A DNA stretch of 64,000 nt from Fimenecus sp045595185 (GTDB taxonomy: Bacteria; Bacillota; Clostridia; Oscillospirales; Acutalibacteraceae). A model generated the notes under the pieces. That model was not told the origin of the DNA and did no database searches. It saw only the letters and a program-made list of their open reading frames with translations. Shown in pieces: positions 8,504 through 17,505 of this stretch (position 1 is the stretch's first letter; every line of letters starts with the position of its first letter). The stretch spans positions 62,001 through 126,000 of the forward strand of contig JAZNZX010000067.1 in the NCBI GenBank assembly GCA_045595185.1, given 5' to 3'. The position numbers were made by a program, and so were the translations under genes.

Positions 8504-9217
8504 ATGGAAAGACTTGATAAAATATTGGCTTCACAAGGTACATTGTCACGAAAAGAAGTCAAGGAAATGATTAAAAAGGGAAGAATACATCTTAACGGAA
8601 CGGTTGTAAAGGACAGCTCCGTTAAAATTGATGAAAATAAAGATGTGGTTTCTGTTGACGGAACAGAAATCCGACTCAAAAAGCACATTTATATAATGCT
8701 CAATAAACCACAAGGCGTGGTTTCCGCAAGTGATAGCGACAAGGATGAAACTGTTGTTGATTTAGTTCCCGATGAATTGTACCGTAAAGGACTTTTTCCT
8801 GCGGGACGACTTGATAAGGACACAACAGGCTTTGTGCTTATAACGGATGACGGTGATTTTGCCCATAAAATCTTGTCACCTAAAAACCATATTTTTAAAA
8901 CATATGTTGCAGGACTTGAGCATAGTCTTTCCGATGAAGACATAAAAGCATTGGAAGGCGGTATCACTCTTGGTGACGGAACTGTGCTGAAAGAGGCGAA
9001 GGTTGAAATTATTTCCAACGAGGACAAGCCATTTGTAAAAATAATGATATGCGAAGGTAAGTACCATCAGGTAAAAAGAATGTTCGCAGCAACAGGTAAT
9101 AAGGTTGTTTCGCTACATCGTGAAAAAATGGGTGAATTGGAGCTCGACAAGAGTCTTAAACCCGGTGAATGTCGTGAAATTACACCTGAAGAACTTCAAT
9201 TAGTATCAAAAAAATAA
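8504..9217 (+). CDS. RsuA-family pseudouridine synthase
   Basis: Converts uridine to pseudouridine in rRNA; RsuA acts on 16S and RluB/RluE/RluF on 23S rRNA, and the exact target is not readable here. The 237-residue product has an N-terminal S4 RNA-binding domain (RLDKILASQGTLSRKEVKEMI, with SVKI/DVVSVDG) and the catalytic motif GRLDKDTTGFVLITDDG, with the conserved Asp in RLDKD. I use the ATG at 8504 right after the DUF4830 gene; longer readings into that gene have no support. Confidence 0.93.
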   Translation: MERLDKILASQGTLSRKEVKEMIKKGRIHLNGTVVKDSSVKIDENKDVVSVDGTEIRLKKHIYIMLNKPQGVVSASDSDKDETVVDLVPDELYRKGLFPAGRLDKDTTGFVLITDDGDFAHKILSPKNHIFKTYVAGLEHSLSDEDIKALEGGITLGDGTVLKEAKVEIISNEDKPFVKIMICEGKYHQVKRMFAATGNKVVSLHREKMGELELDKSLKPGECREITPEELQLVSKK

Positions 9218-9344
9218 AGCGTTTGGTCAATTTTAACAAAGAAAATTATAGTAAAAAAATAACTAAAATGCGTGTAATATACAAAAAAAGTGAAAATTTT
9301 TGTGTATTTTGATTGAATAAAGTTGGAAAATATCAAAAAATCAC

Positions 9345-9373
9345 TTGCAAAAATGTATTTTATTGTGTAAAAT
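9345..9373 (+). promoter_or_regulatory. SigA-type promoter for the PucR-type regulator
   Basis: TTGCAA (9345-9350), 17-bp spacer, TAAAAT (9368-9373), 45 bp before the GTG start. The 200-bp gap 9218-9417 otherwise shows only A/T-rich sequence. Confidence 0.65.
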
Positions 9374-9417
9374 ACATAGTATTCTAATGGTGATTTTGTA
9401 TAAAAGGTGGTATTGCG

Positions 9418-10503
9418 GTGTCAAACAGATTATTTCAGGGTATAGTTCACCAGATGTCTGATGTTATTGAAAGAACATTTGGCGTAATTGATGAAACAGG
9501 AACTGTTATTTCATGCAGTGAATTGGGCCGTATCGGTGAAGTGCAGTCAAATGCAGTTGCTGAGGTTTTTTCATCTGACGAAAATAAAGTGATTGACGGA
9601 TATACATACAAGGTTTTTGGTATGCATATGCATCCTGATTATGCAGTTTTTGTTGAGGGTGATGACCATATTGCTGACAGATATGTTGGTGTACTTTCTA
9701 TTTCACTTTCTACAATCAAGCAATATTATGACGAAAAATATGACCGCGGAAACTTTATCAAGAATGTAATTCTCGATAATATTCTTCCGGGTGACATATA
9801 TATTAAGGCAAGGGAACTTCATTTCACCAATGATGTTACTCGTGCGGTTCTTCTTATAAGAATTACTGAAAAGAACGATGTTTCCGTGTTTGATGTTATT
9901 CAGGACTTGTTCCCTGATAAGTCAAAGGATTTCGTTATCAATATCAACGAAACAGATATTGCACTTGTAAAAGAAGTTAAGAGCAATATTGAAACAAAGG
10001 ACCTTGAAAAGCTTGCTCGTTCAGTTGCCGATTCACTCGGTACAGAGTATTATACTCATGTGCTTGTCGGTATCGGTACAGCGATTGACAGTATCAAGGA
10101 TTTGGCTCGTTCATATCGTGAAGCACAGGTATCTCTTGAGGTTGGTAAGGTGTTTGATACTGAAAAGACAATCGTAAGCTACGACAATCTCGGTATCGCA
10201 AGACTTATTTATCAGCTTCCTACAACTCTTTGTGAAATGTTCCTTCGTGAGATTTTCAAACGCGGTTCAATTGAAAGCCTTGACCACGAAACTCTTTTCA
10301 CAATCCAGAAATTCTTTGAAAATAATCTTAATGTTTCCGAAACATCAAGAAAGCTCTTTGTTCACAGAAATACACTCGTTTACCGTCTTGAAAAAATCAA
10401 GAAGCTCACAGGTCTTGACCTTCGTGAATTTGACGATGCAATCGTGTTCAAAGTAGCACTTATGGTTAAGAAATACCTTGACGCAAACCCAATTAAATAT
10501 TAA
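9418..10503 (+). CDS. PucR/CdaR-type transcriptional regulator
   Basis: A 361-residue regulator. The last ~60 residues are the PucR C-terminal helix-turn-helix: NLNVSETSRKLFVHRNTLVYR followed by LEKIKKLTGLDLREFDDA, a strong family signature. The central ~150-270 region resembles the degenerate GGDEF-like module of CdaR proteins, and the N-terminal ~130 residues would be the sensing part (FGVIDETGTVISCSELG looks PAS/sugar-diacid-like). Start is GTG at 9418 behind AAAGGTGG. It stands alone with its own promoter and a terminator, so its targets are not obvious; the effector is unknown. Confidence 0.85.
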   Translation: MSNRLFQGIVHQMSDVIERTFGVIDETGTVISCSELGRIGEVQSNAVAEVFSSDENKVIDGYTYKVFGMHMHPDYAVFVEGDDHIADRYVGVLSISLSTIKQYYDEKYDRGNFIKNVILDNILPGDIYIKARELHFTNDVTRAVLLIRITEKNDVSVFDVIQDLFPDKSKDFVININETDIALVKEVKSNIETKDLEKLARSVADSLGTEYYTHVLVGIGTAIDSIKDLARSYREAQVSLEVGKVFDTEKTIVSYDNLGIARLIYQLPTTLCEMFLREIFKRGSIESLDHETLFTIQKFFENNLNVSETSRKLFVHRNTLVYRLEKIKKLTGLDLREFDDAIVFKVALMVKKYLDANPIKY

Positions 10504-10511
10504 ACTGATTA

Positions 10512-10535
10512 AGGCTCCCCTGACAAGGGGAGCCT
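10512..10535. terminator. Terminator between convergent genes
   Basis: Perfect 9-bp stem AGGCTCCCC/GGGGAGCCT with loop TGACAA, between the convergent PucR-type and SCP2-like genes. Only a short T-run follows on the + strand; it could serve both directions. Confidence 0.75.
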
Positions 10536-10568
10536 ATTTTGCTATCATATTTACTTTTTGCAAATTTC

Positions 10569-10892
10569 TTATTTCACAAGATTCATTACAGTAAGCACGG
10601 CACCTGCGTCGCCATCAACTGTAACCTTACCCTTGTTGTATGCTTCAACAGGGTCAAGCTTACCGTCAACAAGCTTCATAAGGTTTGTCGGGTTAACTGT
10701 AACAATAGCGTGTCTGTCATAGTATTCATATGGCTCAACATTAACATTGTGGTCTTTTACTTCAATATAGAAAATACCGTTTACATTTTTACCCTCAAGG
10801 TTAATCTGTAAAGCAACTACACCATCAACAGATGATGCGTCTGCATCTGCGAATTTAGCCTTAACTTTTGCTACAACCTGTTCATATGTCAT
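10569..10892 (-). CDS. SCP2 sterol-binding-fold protein
   Basis: A 107-residue protein covering one SCP-2 fold: GVVALQINLEGKNVNGIFYIEV, then NPTNLMKLVDGKLDPVEAYNKGKVTVDGDAGAVL, the typical SCP2 pattern where a 'PxxAFxxGKLKVxGD' segment lies near the C-terminus. Such bacterial proteins bind lipids or acyl chains; the ligand here is unknown. ATG at 10892 is selected because AAGGAG lies 8 nt upstream on the minus strand (a GTG at 10901 is less well placed). Monocistronic. Confidence 0.88.
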   Translation of the reverse strand: MTYEQVVAKVKAKFADADASSVDGVVALQINLEGKNVNGIFYIEVKDHNVNVEPYEYYDRHAIVTVNPTNLMKLVDGKLDPVEAYNKGKVTVDGDAGAVLTVMNLVK

Positions 10893-10923
10893 GGTTTTCA
10901 CTCCTTACTTTTCAGTTTTCTGT

Positions 10924-10952
10924 ATTTTATCATAAATGAAAATTCAATGCAA
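10924..10952 (-). promoter_or_regulatory. SigA-type promoter for the SCP2-like gene
   Basis: On the minus strand TTGCAT (10952-10947), 17-bp spacer, TAAAAT (10929-10924), about 32 bp ahead of the start. Confidence 0.65.
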
Positions 10953-11116
10953 ATTTTTAGGTTTCCATATTTTATGCAAAATCACCTGAAAAATAGGTCA
11001 TATATGGAAGAATTATCATTTTTATTTAATTATTTTATATAAAAATTTTCTTAAAAAGTCCATTTGAATGGTAATCTATACAAAATTAAAAAAATTAAAA
11101 ATTTTAAAGATTTTTG

Positions 11117-11145
11117 ATGACAAAAAAGTAGTTTTGTAGTATAAT
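11117..11145 (+). promoter_or_regulatory. Possible promoter for the alpha/beta hydrolase gene
   Basis: -10 TATAAT at 11140-11145 with a weak -35 ATGACA (11117-11122) at 17-bp spacing. The start is about 67 bp downstream. The 11000-11110 stretch is very A/T-rich. Confidence 0.5.
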
Positions 11146-11211
11146 CTAACTATTAATATGCAGAAGTATGCCTAATGGCAAAAATTGCTTTTGTTTAAGG
11201 GAGGAAAAACT

Positions 11212-12153
11212 ATGGCATTGGTTAGAAAAGAGGCTTATTTCAACTCATCAAACGGACAAAATAAAATCAGAACTTTTATATGGGAAGACGATGAATTGAC
11301 TCCTGTGGGTATCGTTCAGCTCACTCACGGTATGGCTGAGCATATAGCTCGTTATGACGAGTTTGCTCGTTTCCTTGCATCAAACGGTTTCGTAGTTTGC
11401 GGTAACGACCATCTGGGTCACGGTAAGAGTATTGACGACCGTTACCAGATTGGTTATATGGGTGACTATAACGGTGACAAGCGACTTGTTGACGATATGC
11501 ACATTCTCACAAAAATTATGAAAAAGAGAAATCCTGATATTCCGTATTTCCTTTTCGGTCATTCAATGGGTTCATTCTGTGCAAGAATTTATTCTGTTCA
11601 TTTCGGCTATGAGCTTGACGGTGTAATCCTTTGCGGTACAGGTGATATGCCTGACATTATCAATGCAGGTGTTGACCTTATTGATATGCTTGTCAGCAAA
11701 TACGGACTTATGAGAAGAGTTGACAAAATTGCAGAAATTATGAACAAAGGCTTCTCAATGATGGGTACTGATAAAGAGAATTCACTTGCATGGCTTTCAG
11801 AAAACGCAGAAAACCGTCTTAACTATTCAAATGACGAGCTTTGCGGATTTACATATACTCTTGCAGGTTATCGTGATATTTATAACATTATGCGTGAAGC
11901 CTGTGACTCTGATTGGGCACTTCGTATGCCGAAGGAATTACCTGTTATGATTATTTCAGGTGCAAATGACCCTGTCGGTATGAACGGTAAAGGCGTTTTA
12001 GCAGTTGCTGACAGTCTTGTTTCAGCAGGAATTGAACCGACAACAATTCTCTATCCCGGTATGAGACACGAAATTCTTAACGAAACTGACAGAGATGTTG
12101 TTTACAAGGATGTTCTCTCATTCCTTCTCTCAATTTACACTAAGGAAGTTTAA
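11212..12153 (+). CDS. Alpha/beta hydrolase, monoacylglycerol-lipase/lysophospholipase type
   Basis: A 313-residue serine hydrolase of the Hydrolase_4 (monoglyceride lipase) type. The nucleophile elbow is FGHSMGS (about residues 120-126), the acid is in SGANDPVG and the histidine in GMRHEIL, completing the triad; the oxyanion region is QLTHGMAEHIARYDEF. No signal peptide is visible, so it is probably cytoplasmic. The ATG at 11212 follows a strong AAGGGAGG. It lies 3 bp before miaB and may be co-transcribed. The substrate is not resolved. Confidence 0.88.
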   Translation: MALVRKEAYFNSSNGQNKIRTFIWEDDELTPVGIVQLTHGMAEHIARYDEFARFLASNGFVVCGNDHLGHGKSIDDRYQIGYMGDYNGDKRLVDDMHILTKIMKKRNPDIPYFLFGHSMGSFCARIYSVHFGYELDGVILCGTGDMPDIINAGVDLIDMLVSKYGLMRRVDKIAEIMNKGFSMMGTDKENSLAWLSENAENRLNYSNDELCGFTYTLAGYRDIYNIMREACDSDWALRMPKELPVMIISGANDPVGMNGKGVLAVADSLVSAGIEPTTILYPGMRHEILNETDRDVVYKDVLSFLLSIYTKEV

Positions 12154-12156
12154 ATC

Positions 12157-13566
12157 TTGACAAATTTCGTATCACAAGAACAAATCGAATTACAAAAGAA
12201 TATAGCATGTGAAGTTAGTGAATTGCTTCTTCACCGTCATGGCACAAATCCAAAAGCTTTTGTTCATACCTACGGTTGTCAGGGTAATGTTGCCGACAGT
12301 GAAAGAATAAAGGGTCTTCTTGTGCTTATGGGCTACACTATGACCGAAGAAAAGGAAGAGGCTGATTTAATTCTCTATAACACCTGTGCAATCCGTGAAC
12401 ACGCAGAAGACAGAGTTTTTGGTAATATCGGTGCAATAAAGAAATTGAAGCAGTCAAACCCTAATCTCATTATTGCCCTTTGCGGTTGTATGATGCAACA
12501 GGAACATATCCGTGAAAAACTCTATAAAAGCTATCCTTATGTTGATATTGTTTTCGGTACTCATAATCAATATATGATTCCTGAAATCTTCAAAAAATAT
12601 CTGACACGTGGTAAACGAGTTTTCTCTGATATGACGGAAACTAATCCTGTGGCTGAGGGTATTCCCGCTGTGCGTGATAACTCTGCAAAAGCGTGGCTAC
12701 CGATTATGTATGGTTGCGATAATTTCTGTACCTATTGTGTTGTGCCTTATGTTCGTGGCAGAGAAAGAAGCCGAAAGCCCGAGGATATTTTAGCTGAATT
12801 CAAACAGATTGTTGCCGAAGGCTATAAGGATATAACCTTACTCGGTCAGAATGTAAATTCTTACGGTAAAGGTTTAGATGAAGAAATCAATTTTTCACAG
12901 CTTATTCGTAAGCTCAATGATATTCCCGGTGAATTTACAATACGATTTATGACTTCACATCCAAAGGATTGTACAAAGGAGCTTATTGACACAATTGCAG
13001 AATGTGAAAAGGCATCAAAGCATATTCATCTTCCTGTCCAATCAGGCAACAACCGAATCCTTAAGGAAATGAATCGTCGATACACTCGCGAAAAGTACCT
13101 TGAGCTTATAAATTATGCAAAAGAAAAAATCGAAGGATTATCCCTTACGAGTGATATAATCGTGGGATTTCCAGGTGAAACATACGAAGAATTTTCCGAC
13201 ACATTGTCACTTGTAAAAGAAGTGGGATACACTTCACTTTTTACATTTATTTTCTCAAGCAGAAAGGGAACAAAGGCATCTTTAATGGATGACCCTGTAC
13301 CATATGAAGAAAAGAATAAATGGTTTAAAGAACTCTGTGATTTGCAGGAAAGTATCGCAGCAAACCACAGTGCAGAAATGAAAGGTAAAACCTATCGTGT
13401 ACTCTGTGAGGGTGACAGTAAAACTCTCGACGGATACTTGGCAGGTCGAACCGATGGTAATGTTATTATTGAATTTCCGTCTGACGATAAAAGCTTGGTT
13501 GGCAAATTCTGTCGCGTAAAGGTGACTGAACCACTTAACTGGCTCGTCAGAGGTGAATTAGTATAA
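12157..13566 (+). CDS. miaB: tRNA-2-methylthio-N6-dimethylallyladenosine synthase MiaB
   Basis: MiaB is a radical-SAM methylthiotransferase that adds 2-methylthio to i6A37 of tRNAs. The 469-residue product has the N-terminal UPF0004 cluster-binding cysteines (HTYGCQGN, YNTCAIRE, LCGCMMQ), the radical-SAM motif CDNFCTYC (CxxxCxxC) and a C-terminal TRAM domain. Start is TTG at 12157, 8 nt after TAAGGAAG. Its substrate-making partner miaA is at 20395, so both i6A-pathway enzymes flank mutS/mutL, as in many Clostridia. Confidence 0.96.
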   Translation: MTNFVSQEQIELQKNIACEVSELLLHRHGTNPKAFVHTYGCQGNVADSERIKGLLVLMGYTMTEEKEEADLILYNTCAIREHAEDRVFGNIGAIKKLKQSNPNLIIALCGCMMQQEHIREKLYKSYPYVDIVFGTHNQYMIPEIFKKYLTRGKRVFSDMTETNPVAEGIPAVRDNSAKAWLPIMYGCDNFCTYCVVPYVRGRERSRKPEDILAEFKQIVAEGYKDITLLGQNVNSYGKGLDEEINFSQLIRKLNDIPGEFTIRFMTSHPKDCTKELIDTIAECEKASKHIHLPVQSGNNRILKEMNRRYTREKYLELINYAKEKIEGLSLTSDIIVGFPGETYEEFSDTLSLVKEVGYTSLFTFIFSSRKGTKASLMDDPVPYEEKNKWFKELCDLQESIAANHSAEMKGKTYRVLCEGDSKTLDGYLAGRTDGNVIIEFPSDDKSLVGKFCRVKVTEPLNWLVRGELV

Positions 13567-13598
13567 TAAAAAAGTAAAAATAAAGGAGCAAAAACAAA

Positions 13599-14027
13599 AT
13601 GTCACTCGAAAAACTTACAAGAGAGCTTGGTAAAGCAATTCAGCAGGATGAAAGATATCTTGCAATGCAGAAAGCAATTGAGGCTAACGAAAAGGATACA
13701 GCACTCAACGAGCTTATGAGCAAAATTCAGCTTATTCAGGTTTCATACCAGCACGAAGCATCAAAGGAAGAGCCAAACGAAGAAAAAATGAAGGCTTATG
13801 ACGAAGAATTCCGTGGTGTTTACACAGAAATTATGATGAATCCTAATATGCAGGCTTATGAAAAAGCAAGACAGGATATTGATGAACTTATGAACTACCT
13901 TACAGGTATTCTTGCTATGTGTGTAAACGGTGATGACCCTGATACATGCGACCCTAAAGCACATCAGTGCGGCGGTGACTGCTCAGGTTGTCATTGTGAC
14001 TGTGGCGACGAAGGCTGCAACCACTAA
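13599..14027 (+). CDS. YlbF/YmcA-family protein with Cys-rich tail
   Basis: Residues 1-110 are the helical YlbF/YmcA fold (pattern LGKAIQQDERYLAMQKAIE ... NPNMQAYEKARQDIDELM). In Bacillus, YlbF, YmcA and YaaT form an Fe-S-binding complex that influences RNase Y and development. The last ~33 residues carry eight Cys and several His in a glycine/aspartate-rich tail (CDPKAHQCGGDCSGCHCD then CGDEGCNH), a likely metal or Fe-S ligand set. AAGGAGC precedes the ATG. It lies between miaB and mutS. The exact partner and role here are inferred. Confidence 0.82.
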   Translation: MSLEKLTRELGKAIQQDERYLAMQKAIEANEKDTALNELMSKIQLIQVSYQHEASKEEPNEEKMKAYDEEFRGVYTEIMMNPNMQAYEKARQDIDELMNYLTGILAMCVNGDDPDTCDPKAHQCGGDCSGCHCDCGDEGCNH

Positions 14028-14040
14028 TTTATAAAAATGT

Positions 14041-14155
14041 GTGTCTCCCTTGTTAAAGGGCGCGGGCATCCAGTGGATGCCGAATTAGCGCTGTCTGAGC
14101 CGGTAGGCGAGTAATGAGGGGGACCACCGTAGGTGGTGGAGGGATTCATTCACAT
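14041..14155. repeat. Composite CTCCCTTGT/ACCACC hairpin repeat
   Basis: Begins CTCCCTTGTTAAAGGG (14045-14060), has the palindrome GGCATCCAGTGGATGCC, and ends with ACCACCGTAGGTGGT followed by GGAGGGATTCATTC. The outer parts recur at 45588-45640 upstream of ilvD. It fills the gap between the YlbF-type gene and mutS. Confidence 0.75.
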
Positions 14156-14216
14156 CTACTCGTTGTTCTCGATGACACGACAATAATCAAAATTTACTAA
14201 GAAGGATTTAACTGAT

Positions 14217-16826
14217 ATGGCACTTTCACCAATGATGCAACAATACTTTCAAATAAAACAGAATTACGAAGACACCATATTGATGTTCCGTCTTGGTGAC
14301 TTTTACGAAATGTTCTTTGACGATGCAAAAACTGCATCTAAAGAGCTTGAGCTCGTTTTAACAGGTCGTGATTGTGGTGAAGAAGAACGAGCACCAATGT
14401 GCGGTGTACCGTTTCATAGTGCTGACGGATATATTGCAAGACTTGTGTCAAAGGGCTACAAGGTTGCAATCTGTGAGCAGATGGAGGACCCTGCTGCTGC
14501 AAAGGGTATTGTTAAGCGTGATGTTATTCGCGTTATAACACCGGGTACTGTTATTGAAAGCTCAATGCTTGATGAGTCAAAGAATAATTATCTTGCTTCT
14601 GTTTGTGCATCAAACGGAAAAGTTGGTATTTGTTTTATCGATATTTCAACAGGCGAAGTCAATTTAACAGAATTTTCAGAAAATATTGAACAGAGAGTTA
14701 TAAATGAAATGGGAAGATATCTTCCAACTGAAATTATTCTCAATAAAGAAATAGTTTCATTTAATTCTCTTTCTGAATTCATATCAAAAAAACTTGAAGC
14801 GTCTGTTGAGCTATTGATTGAAGAATTTGAGTTTTCTAACGCAGAAAATCTTTGTAAAGAGCATTTTGGAACTAATGATTTAAGCACAATTTCTCTTAAT
14901 CAAAGGGATACTGCAGTCTGTGCTTTAGGTGCGGCACTTTCTTATCTTCGTTCAACTCAAAAACGAGATTTGGAAAACATCAGAAATGTGAATTTTTATA
15001 CAGATGCCAAGCTTATGAGTCTTGGAATTTCTGCAATCCGCAACCTTGAACTCCTTGAAACAATGCGTGACAGGGACAGAAAGGGTTCACTTCTCTGGGT
15101 GCTTGATAAAACTAAAACTGCTATGGGTAAGCGAATGCTTCGTTCGTTTATTGAACGACCGCTTTATGATTGTGTTGAAATTTCAAAACGCCTTAATGCA
15201 GTTGATGAGCTTTATAAAAATACTGAACTTCTTGAAGGCGAAACTGAACTTTTAGTGGGCGTTTACGATATGGAACGACTTATGACAAGAGTCGTATATA
15301 ACACAGCCAATGCAAAAGAACTTTTATCCCTTAAAACAACACTTGAAAAGTTGCCTGAAATCAAAGAAAACCTTAAAAATGCAAATTGCAATCTTCTTAA
15401 ATCAATTTATAGTGAAATCGATGTTCTCGATGATGTATGCTCTCTTATTGAGGTTGCAATTAAAGAAGATGCACCGTTCTCAGTTCGTGAAGGTGGAATG
15501 ATTAAGGATGGCTTCAATAAAGAACTTGATGAACTGCGTGACATTGTGAACGGTGGTAAGAGTGTCCTTGCAAAGCTTGAAGCTGACGAGCAGGAAAAAA
15601 CAGGTATTAAGAAACTCAAAATCGGCTATAACAAAGTGTTTGGTTACTACTTTGAAGTCCTTAATTCCTATAAAGAATTAGTTCCTGATACATATATCCG
15701 TAAGCAAACACTTTCAAACTGTGAAAGATATATTACGGAAGAGCTTAAAACGCTTGAAACACGCGTTCTTGGTGCACAGGAAAGAATTGTGGGAATTGAA
15801 TACGAGATTTTCAATTCAATTCGTAAGAAAATAGCAGGTGAATATCTTCGTACTCAAAGAACTGCACATGCAATTGCACTTCTTGACGTGCTTTGTTCAT
15901 TTGCAACGGTTTCACTTAAAAATAACTATACACGACCTGATATCAACGATAAGGGTATCGTAAGAATTACAGAGGGCAGACATCCTGTTGTTGAGGTTAT
16001 ACAGAAAAAGACAATGTTCGTGCCAAACGACACATTACTTGACTGTGAAGACAACAGAATGGCAGTAATCACAGGTCCTAATATGGCAGGTAAGTCAACA
16101 TATATGCGACAGATTGCAATTATAGTGCTTATGGCACAAATGGGTTGCTTTGTCCCTGCAAAATCAGCGGACATCGGCATTGTTGACAGTATTTTCACTC
16201 GTGTCGGTGCATCTGACGATTTGGCATCAGGTCAGTCAACCTTTATGGTGGAAATGAATGAGGTTTCCGAAATTCTTAAATATGCCACAAAAAACAGCCT
16301 TATTATCCTTGACGAAATAGGTCGCGGAACATCAACCTTTGACGGTATGAGTATTGCCCGTTCGGTTGTTGAGCATATTGCCGACAAAAAACGAATCGGT
16401 GCAAAAACACTTTTTGCTACTCATTATCACGAATTATCCGAACTTGAAGGCACAGTAAGTGGCGTTAAAAACTACAATATCGCAGTTAAAAAGCGTGGCG
16501 ACGATATAACATTTTTACGCAGAATTGTTCGTGGCGGTGCTGACGGCTCATACGGTATTGAGGTAGCAAAGCTTGCAGGTGTACCTGATAATGTAATCAA
16601 ACGAGCAAAAGCAATTCTCAAAACCCTTGAAGACAACGACTTGATGAAGCCTAAAATGGTTGCTGATATTCCTGAAGAAAAAGAAGAACCACAGTTCCAG
16701 ATGTCCTTTGAATCAAAATCAAGAGAATATATTATGGACAGGCTCCGCACAATCGACATCAATACATTAACCCCAATCGAAGCAATGGGACTTCTCTACG
16801 AACTCATCGACAAAGCAAAAAACTGA
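14217..16826 (+). CDS. mutS: DNA mismatch repair protein MutS
   Basis: MutS recognises mismatches and small loops and recruits MutL. The 869-residue protein has the mismatch-contacting motif GDFYEMFFDDA (Phe-x-Glu type, about residues 27-37), lever/clamp domains in the middle, and the C-terminal ATPase: Walker A TGPNMAGKST, Walker B LIILDEIGRGTSTFDG and the ATHYHEL signature. Length is normal for MutS1. mutL follows only after about 1.7 kb of inserted sequence, whereas the two are commonly adjacent in related Clostridia. Confidence 0.98.
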   Translation: MALSPMMQQYFQIKQNYEDTILMFRLGDFYEMFFDDAKTASKELELVLTGRDCGEEERAPMCGVPFHSADGYIARLVSKGYKVAICEQMEDPAAAKGIVKRDVIRVITPGTVIESSMLDESKNNYLASVCASNGKVGICFIDISTGEVNLTEFSENIEQRVINEMGRYLPTEIILNKEIVSFNSLSEFISKKLEASVELLIEEFEFSNAENLCKEHFGTNDLSTISLNQRDTAVCALGAALSYLRSTQKRDLENIRNVNFYTDAKLMSLGISAIRNLELLETMRDRDRKGSLLWVLDKTKTAMGKRMLRSFIERPLYDCVEISKRLNAVDELYKNTELLEGETELLVGVYDMERLMTRVVYNTANAKELLSLKTTLEKLPEIKENLKNANCNLLKSIYSEIDVLDDVCSLIEVAIKEDAPFSVREGGMIKDGFNKELDELRDIVNGGKSVLAKLEADEQEKTGIKKLKIGYNKVFGYYFEVLNSYKELVPDTYIRKQTLSNCERYITEELKTLETRVLGAQERIVGIEYEIFNSIRKKIAGEYLRTQRTAHAIALLDVLCSFATVSLKNNYTRPDINDKGIVRITEGRHPVVEVIQKKTMFVPNDTLLDCEDNRMAVITGPNMAGKSTYMRQIAIIVLMAQMGCFVPAKSADIGIVDSIFTRVGASDDLASGQSTFMVEMNEVSEILKYATKNSLIILDEIGRGTSTFDGMSIARSVVEHIADKKRIGAKTLFATHYHELSELEGTVSGVKNYNIAVKKRGDDITFLRRIVRGGADGSYGIEVAKLAGVPDNVIKRAKAILKTLEDNDLMKPKMVADIPEEKEEPQFQMSFESKSREYIMDRLRTIDINTLTPIEAMGLLYELIDKAKN

Positions 16827-16828
16827 TT

Positions 16829-16893
16829 GTAGGGGTCGGCGTCCTCGACGACCCGTTGTGTAAACACGCGTAGTGGCAGGCTTCCACGCCTGC
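16829..16893. repeat. Two hairpin repeats of the GTAGGGG family
   Basis: Copy 16829-16855 (arms GGGTCG/CGACCC, tip GCGTCCT) directly follows the mutS stop. A variant copy 16870-16893 starts GTAGTGGCAGGC and ends GCCTGC. Both sit between mutS and the small membrane protein. Confidence 0.7.
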
Positions 16894-16923
16894 ATATAAA
16901 TAAAAACGATAGGAGCATTGACA

Positions 16924-17112
16924 ATGAAAAAATTCAACGAATACACACTTGGCATAATCCTTTCCATAGCCGGTATAATCGCAAGTATCGCAATTATCAT
17001 CTTAAAATTAATCAGTAAGGACAATATTGCAATCGGCATTGTCTTGCTTATTGCCTGTATTTGTTCATTAGTCATCAACATCAAACAAAAGAAAGATAAT
17101 AAACCTGAATAA
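16924..17112 (+). CDS. Small two-helix membrane protein
   Basis: A 62-residue protein starting MKKFNEYTLG with two hydrophobic helices (about residues 8-27 and 34-53) and a Lys-rich tail (KQKKDNKPE). AGGAG at 16911-16915 is 8 nt before the ATG, which supports expression. No family recognised. It is the first gene of the insert between mutS and mutL and is framed on both sides by interspersed repeats. Confidence 0.6.
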   Translation: MKKFNEYTLGIILSIAGIIASIAIIILKLISKDNIAIGIVLLIACICSLVINIKQKKDNKPE

Positions 17113-17505
17113 TTGTAGTTTGCTTGTCATTCTGAGGAGTACAACGACGAAGAATCTCTGTTAGTCAATATGTTTATTTTGTTAGAGATTCTTCACTTCG
17201 TTCAGAAAGACACAACAAATTGGTAAATTCGTAGGGGTCGGCGTCCTCGACGACCCGCAAAATCGCGTAGTAAGTAAGTGTACAGGTAATTTCTGTTTAT
17301 TATTAGATAATAAAGAATAGATAATAAATAATAAATAAAAATGTAGGGGACGATGTTCAAATCGTCCCGATTCCGCCCCATCCTTGAGGGGGCTGTCACG
17401 CAACGCGTGACTGGGGGAGTTGTAGGGGCGATTCATGAATCGCCCGAAACTTCGCGAAAATAACAAGTTGTATATAGAAATACATTGTTTGAAAGGGGTA
17501 TTGAT
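17113..17505. repeat. Repeat-dense 393-bp intergenic region
   Basis: Holds no credible gene. In order: an inverted pair of the GTCATTCTGAG/GAAGAATCTC element (17126-17211); GTAGGGG-family hairpins at 17231-17257, 17343-17369 (arms GGGACGAT/ATCGTCCC) and 17422-17446 (arms GGGCGATTC/GAATCGCCC); and between the last two a CCTTGAGGG/GTCACGC-GCGTGAC palindromic segment (17371-17420). Confidence 0.8.

Noticed and set aside
10539..10811. Plus-strand frame opposite the SCP2-like gene
   Set aside because: Overlaps a terminator and is antisense to a clear SCP2 fold.
17182..17466. Minus-strand frames in the repeat-dense gap
   Set aside because: They consist of hairpin repeats (peptide GRRGRRPL reflects the GTAGGGG repeat) with no ribosome site.
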